This document shows positions 1 through 10,370 of a stretch of 58,625 nt of DNA, one piece after another; the stretch's first letter is position 1, and the number at the start of each line of letters is the position of its first letter. The stretch comes from Kocuria rosea subsp. polaris (GTDB lineage: Bacteria > Actinomycetota > Actinomycetes > Actinomycetales > Micrococcaceae), in NCBI RefSeq assembly GCF_001483755.1, contig NZ_LQBK01000040.1:1-58625 (forward strand), read 5' to 3'. Made by a program: the position numbers and the translations under genes. Below the pieces are notes generated by a model, which saw only the letters and a list, made by a program, of their open reading frames with translations, had not been told where the DNA came from and searched no databases.

Positions 1-39
1 CAGCCCAGCACCATCAGGCTGCAAAAGGAATCCTCACAG

Positions 40-2091
<2,052 letters not shown>

Positions 2092-2149
2092 TCAGGTACT
2101 TGGGTCACCGTAGGCGAGGAGTGAGCCGCCTCACAAGCGCGGCGCGGCC

Positions 2150-2698
2150 TCAGAGGCGGGCCAGCAGGTCCTTCCAGGTCGTGCGCCACCGCGCGACGTC
2201 GTCGGCGGAGGCCAGCCCCTGGTGCGTGAGGGCCACCGTGGCGCGGCCGTTCCCCCTGGCGCCGATGGTCGCGGCGACCCGGGTCCCGTCGGCGAGCCGC
2301 ACGCGCCAGTAGCGCCACCTCTCGGTCGCGGCGGTGGTGGGCGGCTGCCGGAACGGGACGCCGCGGACCTCCGTGCGCCCCGCCATGAGCTCGGCCCACC
2401 GGGCGAGCGCCTCGTCCGGGGTGCCGGCCACCGTGCGGCTCGCGCTCAGCCCGAAGCTGCCGTCCGCGGCCTGGCCGGGGCGGCGGGCTCCCGTGTGCTG
2501 CTCCCAGGCCACCGCGACGGACTGGCCCCACCACTCGTGGTTCTCGACGACGCCGTCCAGCTGCTCCGCCACGCGGCGGGCGACCTCGGCGTGGCTCATC
2601 TCCCGGGCGCCGAGCTCCTCGAGCCGCGCCGTCCAGGTCTCCCACGGGACGCCGGTGGCCCGGGCGATCCCCTCCGTGCTGATGCCGCGGGTGCTCAC
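2150..2698 (-). CDS. DUF4287-like / SRPBCC-domain protein
   Basis: A 182-aa protein starting at GTG (VSTRGISTEGIARATG). The first 60 residues resemble the DUF4287-type helical domain with the pattern W..L..LGA..MSHAEVAR. The middle has NHEWWGQSVAVAWEQHTG and GQAADGSFGLSASRTV, and the C-terminal half has the WRVRLADGTRV...W..L features of SRPBCC/AHSA1-like proteins. The function of this family is unknown; small-ligand binding is the usual inference. A longer open frame runs upstream to 3007, but it overlaps the next small gene and is low-complexity, so the internal GTG was chosen. Confidence 0.7.
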   Translation of the reverse strand: MSTRGISTEGIARATGVPWETWTARLEELGAREMSHAEVARRVAEQLDGVVENHEWWGQSVAVAWEQHTGARRPGQAADGSFGLSASRTVAGTPDEALARWAELMAGRTEVRGVPFRQPPTTAATERWRYWRVRLADGTRVAATIGARGNGRATVALTHQGLASADDVARWRTTWKDLLARL

Positions 2699-2723
2699 GG
2701 GGCCGTGGCGCCGCCGCGCCGGG

Positions 2724-2948
2724 TCAGTCCCCGGCCGTGGGGCCGGGGCCGCCCGCCCCGGCGCCGAAGTCCGGGTCGGCGGGGTCGGCGGCGTCGCCCG
2801 CGCTCGGGACGCGCTGGCCGGCGTTGGTCTGGCCCAGCGGGTCCTGCGCCGTGTCGAGGTCGCGGGCCGGGGTGTCCGGCACGCCGACGTCGTCGGCCAG
2901 GTGCGGGTCGTCGGGGAGCTGGTCGCCGGATCCGGGAGTCGTGTCCAT
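2724..2948 (-). CDS. small acidic hypothetical protein
   Basis: A 74-aa, highly acidic, Pro/Asp/Gly-rich protein (MDTTPGSGDQLPDDPHLADD...) with no recognised domain; probably disordered. The start is the ATG at 2946-2948, preceded at 6 nt by TTGGCT (2955-2960 on the minus strand), which fits the leaderless promoter pattern seen elsewhere in this window. It ends 25 bp before the next minus-strand gene and may be cotranscribed with it. Similar short acidic proteins are common in actinobacteria; no function is proposed. Confidence 0.6.
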   Translation of the reverse strand: MDTTPGSGDQLPDDPHLADDVGVPDTPARDLDTAQDPLGQTNAGQRVPSAGDAADPADPDFGAGAGGPGPTAGD

Positions 2949-3077
2949 GGCCCCAGCCAACCAGCGGCTCCCGGTCCTGGCAAGGGCCGCCGCGGCGGTG
3001 CCGGCACCGGTGCGGCCCCGGCCGGCGACGCCGGCGGGCCGGGACGCGGATATCGCGCTCAGCGAATCAACAGGGTG

Positions 3078-3106
3078 CTGACAGTCTGGGGGTGTCGTGC
3101 CATAGT
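3078..3106 (+). promoter_or_regulatory. putative housekeeping promoter of dps
   Basis: CTGACA (3078-3083) and CATAGT (3101-3106) are separated by 17 bp, a sigma-70-like arrangement. The predicted start at about 3113 gives a leader of about 80 nt before the dps ATG. Confidence 0.5.
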
Positions 3107-3193
3107 GGGACGCAGAGGCCCGCTCCGGCGGGGCATTCATCGTTGTCGATCAAGGCCGCCGCCCGGCGGCGGCCGGAAGCAGGAGACGAACCC

Positions 3194-3757
3194 ATGGCCA
3201 CCCCGAACCAGCGCACCGCCCCCTACACCGTGCCCGGTCTGTCCACCGAGAACGGTCACGAGGTCGCCCAGACGCTGCAGCAGCGCCTGCACGCCCTCAA
3301 CGACCTCCAGCTCACGCTCAAGCACGCCCACTGGAACGTGGTGGGCCCCAACTTCATCTCCGTCCACGAGATGCTGGACCCGCAGATCGAGCTCGTGCGC
3401 GGCTTCGTGGACGAGCTCGCCGAGCGCATGGCGACCATGGGCGTGGGCCCCAGCGGCCTGCCCGGCGACCTCGTCCGGGCCCGCACCTGGGATGACTACT
3501 CGGTCCACCGCGCCACCGGCGTGGAGCACCTCGCCGCCCTCGACCTCGTCTACAACGGCGTGATCGAGGACCACCGCGACGCGATCCAGAAGGTCGGCGA
3601 GCTCGACCCGATCACCGAGGACATGCTCATCGGCCAGGTCCGGGAGCTCGAGCTCTTCCAGTGGTTCATGCGCGCGCACCTCGAGAACAGCGGTGGCGAC
3701 CTCCAGCACGGCGGCGCCCGCACGGAGCGGGGCGCGGCGGAGTCCGCCGCGCAGTAG
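3194..3757 (+). CDS. dps: Dps family DNA-protection ferritin-like protein
   Basis: A 187-aa protein of the Dps family, which stores iron through ferroxidase chemistry as a dodecamer and protects DNA under oxidative or starvation stress. The ferroxidase signature is visible: LKHAHWNVVGPNF (His, Trp) followed by HEMLDPQIELVRGFVDELAE (His, Asp, Glu ligands), with the usual four-helix spacing. The C-terminal tail is short, polar and Ala/Glu-rich rather than Lys-rich. AGGAG at 3181-3185 precedes the ATG by 8 nt. A 13-bp hairpin lies downstream. Confidence 0.95.
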   Translation: MATPNQRTAPYTVPGLSTENGHEVAQTLQQRLHALNDLQLTLKHAHWNVVGPNFISVHEMLDPQIELVRGFVDELAERMATMGVGPSGLPGDLVRARTWDDYSVHRATGVEHLAALDLVYNGVIEDHRDAIQKVGELDPITEDMLIGQVRELELFQWFMRAHLENSGGDLQHGGARTERGAAESAAQ

Positions 3758-3792
3758 CCCGCCCCGCGATCGTGGCAGCCCCCGCCCGTCCC

Positions 3793-3823
3793 GGCCCCGT
3801 GGACCCCCGTGGTCCGCGGGGCC
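3793..3823 (+). terminator. hairpin downstream of dps
   Basis: The arms 3793-3805 and 3811-3823 pair over 13 bp with one G-T wobble and a 5-nt loop (cccgt). There is no U-tract, which is usual for this GC range. Its position just after dps argues that the next gene begins at ATG 3841 rather than at a GTG at 3772. Confidence 0.5.
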
Positions 3824-3840
3824 GGGGCGCGTTCACGGCC

Positions 3841-4608
3841 ATGACCTTCAACGTCCGCCGTCCCCTGGAGAGGTACCGGCGGGTGGCGCCGGACGCGTGG
3901 TTCACCCGGGCGCCCGCGGTGCGCGCGGTGCTCCGGACCCACCGGCCGGAGCTGGCCGCCCTCCAGGAGGTCCACCCGCAGCAGCTGCACCACCTGCAGC
4001 AGGCCCTGGGGGCGGACCACGTCCTGCTGGGGGGAGGGCGGGACGCCGACGGCCGCGGTGAGCGGTGCCTGCTGGCCGTGGACACGGCGCGCTTCGGCAT
4101 CGAGCACTGGGAGCAGCGGTGGCTGTCCCCGCAGCCGGAGCTCCCCGGGTCGAAGTGGCCGGGCGACCTCTTCCCCCGCACCCTGGTGCTGGCCGAGCTC
4201 ACGGACCGGCGCACGGGGGTGGCCTGGCGGGCGGTCGCGACCCACCTCGACCCGTGGCCGGAGCACAGCCGGCTGCGCCAGCTCGCCGCGCTGCAGCGCC
4301 GGCTCGTCGGCGGGGACGGGCCCCTGCTGGTCCTCGGGGACATGAACGCGGCCGCCGGCCGGTCCCGCACCTGGGACGCCGCGCTCGCCGGCGGGCTGCG
4401 GGACACCCTGCCGGCCGACGCCGCGGGGACCTTCCACCGCTACCGGCGGCCCCGTGCCCGGACCCCGCGCCTGGACTGGATCCTGTACGGCGGCCGGGTC
4501 CGCGTCCTCGACTCCCGTGTCCTGGCCGAGCGCCCGCGCGGGGTCTGGGCCTCGGACCACTTCCCGGTGCTGGCCGAGCTCGAGCACGACGACGGCCCCG
4601 CCGGCTGA
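3841..4608 (+). CDS. endonuclease/exonuclease/phosphatase (EEP) fold family protein
   Basis: A 255-aa protein with the EEP signatures in order: MTFNVRR (Asn), LAALQEVH (catalytic Glu), VATHLDPWPEHSRLRQL, LLVLGDMNA (Asp/Asn), DWILYGG and ASDHFPVLAEL (Asp-His). All metal-binding and catalytic positions look intact. The family covers phosphodiesterases, nucleases and sphingomyelinase-like enzymes, so the substrate cannot be assigned. The start is uncertain: in-frame GTG codons at 3772 and 3799 would extend it, but no ribosome site is evident and the dps hairpin occupies that stretch. A second EEP gene lies at 14278-15165. Confidence 0.8.
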   Translation: MTFNVRRPLERYRRVAPDAWFTRAPAVRAVLRTHRPELAALQEVHPQQLHHLQQALGADHVLLGGGRDADGRGERCLLAVDTARFGIEHWEQRWLSPQPELPGSKWPGDLFPRTLVLAELTDRRTGVAWRAVATHLDPWPEHSRLRQLAALQRRLVGGDGPLLVLGDMNAAAGRSRTWDAALAGGLRDTLPADAAGTFHRYRRPRARTPRLDWILYGGRVRVLDSRVLAERPRGVWASDHFPVLAELEHDDGPAG

Positions 4609-4635
4609 GGACGGGGCCGCCGGTGCGCGGGCCGG

Positions 4636-6264
4636 TCAGTACACGATGCCGAACACCCACAGGCCGAGGGTCATCGTCACGAGGGTGATCAGGACGACGC
4701 CCACGACGTTCAGCCACAGCCCGCCCCGGATCATCTGGCCGATCGTCACGTAGCCGGAGCCGAAGGCGATGGCGTTGGGCGGGGTGGCCACCGGCAGCAT
4801 GAACGCGCACGTCGCCGCCAGGGCCACCGGGATGGCCAGCAGCATCGGGTCCATGTCCAGGCCGAGGGCCACGCCCCCGGCCACCGGCAGGAACGTGGCC
4901 GCCGTGGCCGTGTTGCTGGTGAGCTCCGTCAGGAAGATCACGCCGGCGGCCACGACCAGGACCAGCACCAGGACGGGCACGGCGCCCAGCGCCTCGACCT
5001 GGGCGCCGATCCACTCGGTGAGCCCGGAGCCCGAGAACTGGGAGGACAGCGCCAGCCCGCCGCCGAACAGGAGCAGCACGCCCCAGGGCAGCTTGACCGC
5101 GGACTCCCAGTCCAGCAGCCGGACGCCGCGCTCGGCGCCGGCGGGCAGCAGGAACAGCAGCAGCCCCACGACCATGGCGATCCCGGCGTCGCTGATCGGC
5201 GGGGAGTCGAAGATCACGGGCACGAACACCCAGCTGAAGGCCGCCAGCGCGAAGATCGCCAGCACGAGCTTCTCGCCGGTCGACATGGGTCCGAGCTTGT
5301 GCAGCTCGTTGTCGATCAGCTTCCGGCCGCCGGGGATCTCGTCGATCTCCGGCTTGAACAGCACCTTGGTGAGCAGGAACCAGGCGATCGCGAGCATGAC
5401 CACGGACAGCGGCACGCCCACGAGCATCCACTGGCCGAAGCCCACGGTGATGTCGTGGGCCTCCTGGAGGTAGCCGACCATCAGGGTGTTCGGCGGGGTG
5501 CCGATGATCGTGCCGAGGGAGCCGATGGACGCGGCGTAGGCGATGCCGAGCATCAGGGCGGTGCCGAAGTTCGAGGCGATGACGGCCTCCTTCACCTCCG
5601 CGCTCTGCGGGTCGGCGCCCGCCAGGTCGGTGTCGGCGGCGCCGGCCTCGGCGGCGGCGTCGGCCATCAGGTTGGGCAGCAGCAGCAGGACGGACACGCC
5701 GATGGGGATCATCATGACGGCCGTGGCGGTGTTGGAGACCCACATGCTGAGGAAGCCGGTCGCGATCATGAAGCCGGCCACCATCTGGGCCGGCTTGGTG
5801 CCCATGACCCGCACGGTGCGCAGGGCGATCCGCCGGTGCAGGTTCCAGCGCTGCATCGCCAGGGCCAGGAGGAACCCGCCCATGAAGAGGAAGATGATGT
5901 TGCTCCCGTAGGAGGCGCCGACGTCGTCCACGGCCACGTCCGGCGCGAGCACGGGGAAGATGATCAGCGGCAGCAGGGCGGTGGCCGGGATCGGGATGGC
6001 CTCCGTCATCCACCACACGCCCATGAGCCCGGCGGTGGCGGCCGTGAGCCGGGCGTGCTGGGCCAGGTCCGCGGGCAGGAGCACGTAGATCAGCAGCGCC
6101 AGGACCAGTCCTGCGACGAGCCCGCTCCACTTGATCCGGTGGGTCTTGTGGTGCTCCGCGGGGGCCCGTTCTCCCGGCGACCGGTGGTCGCTCTCCTGCG
6201 CGTGGCCGGGTCCCGGGGCGTCGTCCTCCAGGCGGGGTCCGCCGGCCGATGGCGTGCTGCCCAT
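4636..6264 (-). CDS. DASS/SLC13 family sodium:dicarboxylate symporter
   Basis: A 542-aa polytopic membrane protein with both halves of the DASS inverted repeat. SNTATAVMMIP and GTPPNT occur in the first half; SNTATAATFLP and ATPPNA in the second. These SNT motifs form the sodium and carboxylate sites in VcINDY and SdcS. It should import C4-dicarboxylates or citrate with sodium. A polar, His-rich N-terminal tail of about 45 residues precedes TM1. The ATG at 6262-6264 has a strong GGAGGAG site. An alternative ATG at 6304-6306 overlaps the stop of the upstream ATPase gene (ATGA) and would add 14 residues. Either way the gene appears translationally linked to the peptide ABC operon. Confidence 0.93.
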   Translation of the reverse strand: MGSTPSAGGPRLEDDAPGPGHAQESDHRSPGERAPAEHHKTHRIKWSGLVAGLVLALLIYVLLPADLAQHARLTAATAGLMGVWWMTEAIPIPATALLPLIIFPVLAPDVAVDDVGASYGSNIIFLFMGGFLLALAMQRWNLHRRIALRTVRVMGTKPAQMVAGFMIATGFLSMWVSNTATAVMMIPIGVSVLLLLPNLMADAAAEAGAADTDLAGADPQSAEVKEAVIASNFGTALMLGIAYAASIGSLGTIIGTPPNTLMVGYLQEAHDITVGFGQWMLVGVPLSVVMLAIAWFLLTKVLFKPEIDEIPGGRKLIDNELHKLGPMSTGEKLVLAIFALAAFSWVFVPVIFDSPPISDAGIAMVVGLLLFLLPAGAERGVRLLDWESAVKLPWGVLLLFGGGLALSSQFSGSGLTEWIGAQVEALGAVPVLVLVLVVAAGVIFLTELTSNTATAATFLPVAGGVALGLDMDPMLLAIPVALAATCAFMLPVATPPNAIAFGSGYVTIGQMIRGGLWLNVVGVVLITLVTMTLGLWVFGIVY

Positions 6265-6302
6265 GTCTCCTCCAGGTGTGCTCGTGGTGGGTGCGCGGTG
6301 CG

Positions 6303-7415
6303 TCATGTTCCGGACGTCCCGCCGGCCCACGGCGCGGTGCGCCGGGAGCCCGTGCGGCTGCCGGCCGCGGCTGGGGTCTCTCCGCTGGTGGCCTGCACCA
6401 CCGGCAGCCGGATGCAGGCGGCGAGGTGCTCCCGTGAGGTCTGCCGCCCCGCCGGGGGGCTGCTGCCGGTGCCCGGTGGCGGGACGGGCGGCGGGACGGT
6501 CTCCGCGCACTCGTCGGCCGCCCACGGGCACCGCGTGCGGAACACGCACCCGGACGGCGGGTCGAGGGGGGAGGGCACCTCGCCCTCGAGCGGGGCGGTC
6601 CGGCGGCGGCGCTCCGCCACGGGGTCGGCGGACGGGGCGGAGGCCATCAGCGCCTTGGTGTAGGGGTGGGCGGGGGCGTCGAAGAGGTCCCGGACGTCCC
6701 CGTCCTCCATGAGCCGGCCGAGGTACATCACGAGGACGTGGTCGCTCATGTGCTCCACGACGGCGAGGTCGTGGGCGATGAACAGGTACGTGAGCCCCAG
6801 CTCGTCCTGCAGCCGGTTGAGCAGGTTCATGATCTGCGCCTGGACGGAGACGTCCAGGGAGGCGGTCGCCTCGTCGAGGATGACGAGGTCCGGTTCTCCC
6901 GCGAGCGCCCGGGCGATGGACACGCGCTGGCGCTGCCCGCCCGAGAGCTCGTGCGGGTACCGGTCCAGGAAGCGCCGGGAGAGGCCCACGAGCTCGAACA
7001 GCTCCGCGACCCGGCGGCGGCGCCCCTCCCTGTCCCCGCCGAGGCCGTGCACCTCGAGGGGCTCCGACACGGCCCGGGAGACGTGCTGGCGGGGGTCCAG
7101 GGACGCGAACGGGTCCTGGAAGACCATGGCGATCCGCCGCCGCAGGGCCTTGAGCTCACGGCCCCGCACGGAGGTGATGTCCTGGCCGTCGAGCAGCACG
7201 GTCCCCGCGCTGGGCTCCACCAGGTGCATCAGCGCGTTGGCCACGGTGGACTTGCCGGAGCCGGACTCGCCCACCAGGGAGACCGTCTGCCCCCGGTGGA
7301 CGTCGAAGTCGATCCCGGCCACCGCCTGCACCACGCCCTTGCCGCGGTCGGTGGTGACGGGGAAGCGGACCTGCAGGTCCCGCACGCTGAGCAGCGGCCC
7401 GTGGTCGTCGGTCAT
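6303..7415 (-). CDS. peptide-type ABC transporter ATPase (DppF/OppF-like)
   Basis: A 370-aa ATPase with Walker A (GESGSGKST, about 51), Q-loop (FQDPFASLDPRQ), signature (LSGGQRQRV, about 160) and Walker B (LVILDEATASLD). The OppD/OppF C-terminal oligopeptide domain carries a Cys cluster (CVFRTRCPWAADEC). After it comes a Pro/Ser/Arg-rich tail of about 50 residues that is longer than usual. GAGGAGG precedes the ATG. It overlaps the upstream ATPase by 4 bp (ATGA). The two ATPases should form the heterodimer that powers the permease pair. Substrate is not determinable; peptides are most likely, with nickel or opines as other options in this family. Confidence 0.93.
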   Translation of the reverse strand: MTDDHGPLLSVRDLQVRFPVTTDRGKGVVQAVAGIDFDVHRGQTVSLVGESGSGKSTVANALMHLVEPSAGTVLLDGQDITSVRGRELKALRRRIAMVFQDPFASLDPRQHVSRAVSEPLEVHGLGGDREGRRRRVAELFELVGLSRRFLDRYPHELSGGQRQRVSIARALAGEPDLVILDEATASLDVSVQAQIMNLLNRLQDELGLTYLFIAHDLAVVEHMSDHVLVMYLGRLMEDGDVRDLFDAPAHPYTKALMASAPSADPVAERRRRTAPLEGEVPSPLDPPSGCVFRTRCPWAADECAETVPPPVPPPGTGSSPPAGRQTSREHLAACIRLPVVQATSGETPAAAGSRTGSRRTAPWAGGTSGT

Positions 7416-8449
7416 CGGGGGCCTCCTCGCCGGTCGGTGCCGTCCGCGCTCCCGCCGTAGAAGGTGCGGACCACGTGCTCCGGGCCCACCGGGGTCTCCG
7501 GCGGGCGCTCCGTCTCGCAGCGGGGGTCCCCGCGCACGGGGCAGCGGTCCCAGAACAGGCAGCCCTGGGGCAGGTGCTTCGGGTCCGGCGGGCTGCCGGG
7601 GATCACGGCGAGCTCGCCCTTGCTGCCGGCCGTCTGCGGCCGGGAGGCCATGAGGCCCCGGGTGTAGGGGTGGCGGGGGTCGGTGAAGAGCTCCTCGAGG
7701 GGCGCGGACTCCACGATCTGCCCGCCGTAGAGCACGGCCACCCGGTCCGCGATGCCCGAGACCACACCGAGGTCGTGGCTGATCCAGATCACGCTCATGC
7801 CGCGGGACTCCTGCAGCTCCTTGACCCGCTCGAGGATCTGGGCCTGCGTCGTGACGTCGAGCGCGGTCGTGGGCTCGTCCGCCACGAGCAGCTCGGGGCC
7901 GCAGGCCAGGGCCACGGCGATCATCACGCGCTGCTTCATCCCGCCCGAGAGCTGGTGGGGGTAGGAGGAGAGGCGGGTCGGGGGGTCGGGGATGCCGACG
8001 GCCTCGAGCAGCTCGAGCGCCCGCCGCCGCGCGTCGCGGCGGGTGAGGCCCAGGTGGAAGCGCGGGGCCTCCGTGAGCTGCTGCTCCACGGTCAGCACCG
8101 GGTTCAGGGACGTGGAGGGGTCCTGGAAGATGAAGCCCACCCGCCTGCCGTGGACGCCGCGCAGCTGCCGGGGAGCCATCGTCACGATGTCCTGTCCGTC
8201 CAGCAGGGACCGTCCGCCCACCCGGGCGGGCGGGGAGTCGATCAGGCCGGTGGCCGCGAGCACCGTCATGGACTTGCCGGACCCGGACTCGCCCACGATG
8301 CCCAGGGTCCCGCCCCGGGGCACGGTGAAGGACACGCCGTTGACGATCTCCGCGGGGCCGATCCGGACGGTGAGGTCCTGGACGTCGAGCAGCACGTCCG
8401 GGTCGGCGGCGGCCGGGTCGGTGGGGCGGCGGTGCTCGGTCGTGCGCAT
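7412..8449 (-). CDS. peptide-type ABC transporter ATPase (DppD/OppD-like)
   Basis: A 345-aa ATPase with GESGSGKSM (Walker A), FIFQDPSTSLNPV (Q-loop), LSGGMKQRVMIA (signature) and LLVADEPTTALDV (Walker B). The C-terminal peptide-transporter domain includes CLFWDRCPVRGDPRC, the Cys pattern that binds an Fe-S cluster in related DppD/OppD proteins. The ATG overlaps the end of the permease gene by one base (TGATG), and its own stop overlaps the next ATPase start (ATGA). The longer frame to 8626 lies inside the permease gene and was rejected. Confidence 0.93.
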   Translation of the reverse strand: MRTTEHRRPTDPAAADPDVLLDVQDLTVRIGPAEIVNGVSFTVPRGGTLGIVGESGSGKSMTVLAATGLIDSPPARVGGRSLLDGQDIVTMAPRQLRGVHGRRVGFIFQDPSTSLNPVLTVEQQLTEAPRFHLGLTRRDARRRALELLEAVGIPDPPTRLSSYPHQLSGGMKQRVMIAVALACGPELLVADEPTTALDVTTQAQILERVKELQESRGMSVIWISHDLGVVSGIADRVAVLYGGQIVESAPLEELFTDPRHPYTRGLMASRPQTAGSKGELAVIPGSPPDPKHLPQGCLFWDRCPVRGDPRCETERPPETPVGPEHVVRTFYGGSADGTDRRGGPR

Positions 8450-9417
8450 CAGGCGCTCCTGCGGATCTCGTCGGCGGTCCGCTGGCGCGGGTCGAGGACG
8501 TCGCGCATGCCGTCGCCCACCAGGTTGAACGCCAGCACGGTGAGGAAGATGGCCAGGCCCGGGAACACGCTCATCCACCAGGCGTCGTAGATGAAGGCCT
8601 GGGCGTCGTAGAGCATCCGCCCCCACGAGGGCTCGGGCGGCTGGACGCCCAGGCCCAGGAAGGACAGCGCGGCCTCGGAGAGGATCGCGAAGGCCAGCGA
8701 GAGGGAGGTCTGGACGGTGATGGGCCCCATGATGTTCGGCAGCACGTGCCGGCGCAGGATGAGACCGTCGGACGCCCCGACGGCCTGGGAGGCCTTGACG
8801 TAGAGCTCCTCGCGCACGGCGAGCGTGGAGGCCCGGGTGATGCGGGCGAAGATGGGCGTGTAGACCACGCCGATCGCGATCATCGCCGTGGTCAGCCCGG
8901 GGCCCAGGACGGCCACGATGGCCATGGCCAGCAACAGGATGGGGAACGCGAAGAGCACGTCCGCGCTGCGCATGATCACCGTGTCCGTCCAGCCGCCGAA
9001 GAAGCCGGCCACGAGGCCCAGGGCCACCCCGACCACCAGGGCGATGCCCACGGCCACGAGCCCCACGGTCAGGGAGATCCTGGCGGAGAGCACCACGCGG
9101 GAGAACACGTCCCGGCCCAGCTCGTCGGTGCCGAACAGGTGCGCGCCCGAGGGCGGCTGCAGGGCGTTGACCACGTCGATGTCGTTCGCCCCGTACGGGG
9201 CGATCCAGCGCCCGAGCACGGCGAGCAGGACCACGAGCACCAGGATGGCCAGGCCGGCGGCCGTGACCTTGTTCGAGACCAGCATCCGCAGGGTGCCGGT
9301 GCGGCTGACCTCCTCCGGGGTCTCCGCCGGCTCGGCGGGCCGCGGGACGGGCCCGGTCCGGCCGTTGCCGGCGCCGGGGGCGCGGGGGTCGGGCGAGGGC
9401 GTCTCAGGGCTGCTCAT
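8449..9417 (-). CDS. peptide-type ABC transporter permease (DppC/OppC-like)
   Basis: A 322-aa permease. A 40-residue cytoplasmic Pro-rich tail (MSSPETPSPDPRAPGAGN...) precedes the N-terminal DppC helix (VTAAGLAILVLVVLLAVLG) and about five more transmembrane segments. Typical DppC motifs are FGTDELGRDVFSR and the EAA-loop region YVKASQAVGASD...LPNIMGP. ATG and upstream stop overlap as ATGA (9414-9417). It forms the translocation pore with the adjacent DppB-like protein. Confidence 0.93.
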   Translation of the reverse strand: MSSPETPSPDPRAPGAGNGRTGPVPRPAEPAETPEEVSRTGTLRMLVSNKVTAAGLAILVLVVLLAVLGRWIAPYGANDIDVVNALQPPSGAHLFGTDELGRDVFSRVVLSARISLTVGLVAVGIALVVGVALGLVAGFFGGWTDTVIMRSADVLFAFPILLLAMAIVAVLGPGLTTAMIAIGVVYTPIFARITRASTLAVREELYVKASQAVGASDGLILRRHVLPNIMGPITVQTSLSLAFAILSEAALSFLGLGVQPPEPSWGRMLYDAQAFIYDAWWMSVFPGLAIFLTVLAFNLVGDGMRDVLDPRQRTADEIRRSA

Positions 9418-10370
9418 GACACACGGATCCTCGGGTCGACGACGGCGTACAGGATGTCCACCAGCAGGTTGATCAGCAGGAAGATCAGGGCGATCAGCAG
9501 CACGGTGCCCTGGACCACCGGGTAGTCGCGGGCCGCGACGGCGTCGAACACCAGCCGGCCCAGACCCGGCCACGCGAAGACCACCTCGATGACGATGAGC
9601 CCGCCGAGCATCGTGGCGGCCTGGACCCCGGCCACCGTGAGGATCGGCACGAGCGCGTTGCGCAGCACGTGCCGGCCGACCACCGTGCGGCGGGGCAGGC
9701 CCTTGGACCGGGCGGTGCGCACGTAGTTGGAGCCGACGACGTCGAGCACCGCGGAGCGCACGTACCGGGTCATGATGGACCCGGAGACCACGCCCACGGC
9801 GAGCCCCGGCAGGACCACCCGCTGGAGCCAGCCCCACGGGTCCTCCGTGAAGGGCACGTACCCGGACGGCGGCAGCAGCCCCAGCATCGTGGAGAACACG
9901 ATGATCAGGAGCAGGCCGAGCCAGAAGTCGGGGACCGAGACGCCGAACTGGCTCACGGCCCGGATCCCGCCGTCGGCCGCGGAGCCGCGGCGCAGGGCCG
10001 CCCAGGTGCCGAGCGGGAACGCGATGAGCAGCGCGATCGTGATGCCGGCGAGGCCGAGGGACACCGTGGCGGGCAGCCGGTCCAGCAGGATGAGGGTGAC
10101 CGGCTCGCCGCTGCGGAAGCTCACCCCGAGGTTCCCGGTCAGGGCGTTGCCGATGTAGGCGAAGAACTGCACGAGCAGGGGCCGGTCGAGTCCGGACGCC
10201 TCCCGCAGCGCGTCGTAGGACTCCTGGGTGAAGCGGGTGCCGAGGGCCACCCGCACGGGGTCCCCGGGGACGAGCTGGAGGAGGGCGAAGACCACGACCA
10301 GCACGCCGAGGAGCACCACCGCGGTGTGCAGCAGGCGCTTGACGAGGAATCTCAGGAACGGGCTGGTCAT
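9414..10370 (-). CDS. peptide-type ABC transporter permease (DppB/OppB-like)
   Basis: A 318-aa permease beginning MTSPFLRFLVKRLLHTAVV, the standard DppB N-terminal helix, with VPGDPVRVALG following it. The EAA loop reads YVRTARSKGLPRRTV...RNALVPILT, and the C-terminus VDILYAVVDPRIRVS is typical. Six transmembrane helices are expected. The start overlaps the end of the lipoprotein gene as ATGA (10367-10370). Operon order lipoprotein-DppB-DppC-DppD-DppF is the canonical one. Confidence 0.93.
   Translation of the reverse strand: MTSPFLRFLVKRLLHTAVVLLGVLVVVFALLQLVPGDPVRVALGTRFTQESYDALREASGLDRPLLVQFFAYIGNALTGNLGVSFRSGEPVTLILLDRLPATVSLGLAGITIALLIAFPLGTWAALRRGSAADGGIRAVSQFGVSVPDFWLGLLLIIVFSTMLGLLPPSGYVPFTEDPWGWLQRVVLPGLAVGVVSGSIMTRYVRSAVLDVVGSNYVRTARSKGLPRRTVVGRHVLRNALVPILTVAGVQAATMLGGLIVIEVVFAWPGLGRLVFDAVAARDYPVVQGTVLLIALIFLLINLLVDILYAVVDPRIRVS

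Noticed and set aside
1-39. Possible gene fragment at the left edge
   Set aside because: No frame here continues as a credible protein; it is the 3' flank of the reductase gene.
3772-3840. Longer N-terminus of the EEP protein from GTG 3772
   Set aside because: The segment contains the dps hairpin and no ribosome site; the domain begins at MTFNVRR. Not fully excluded.
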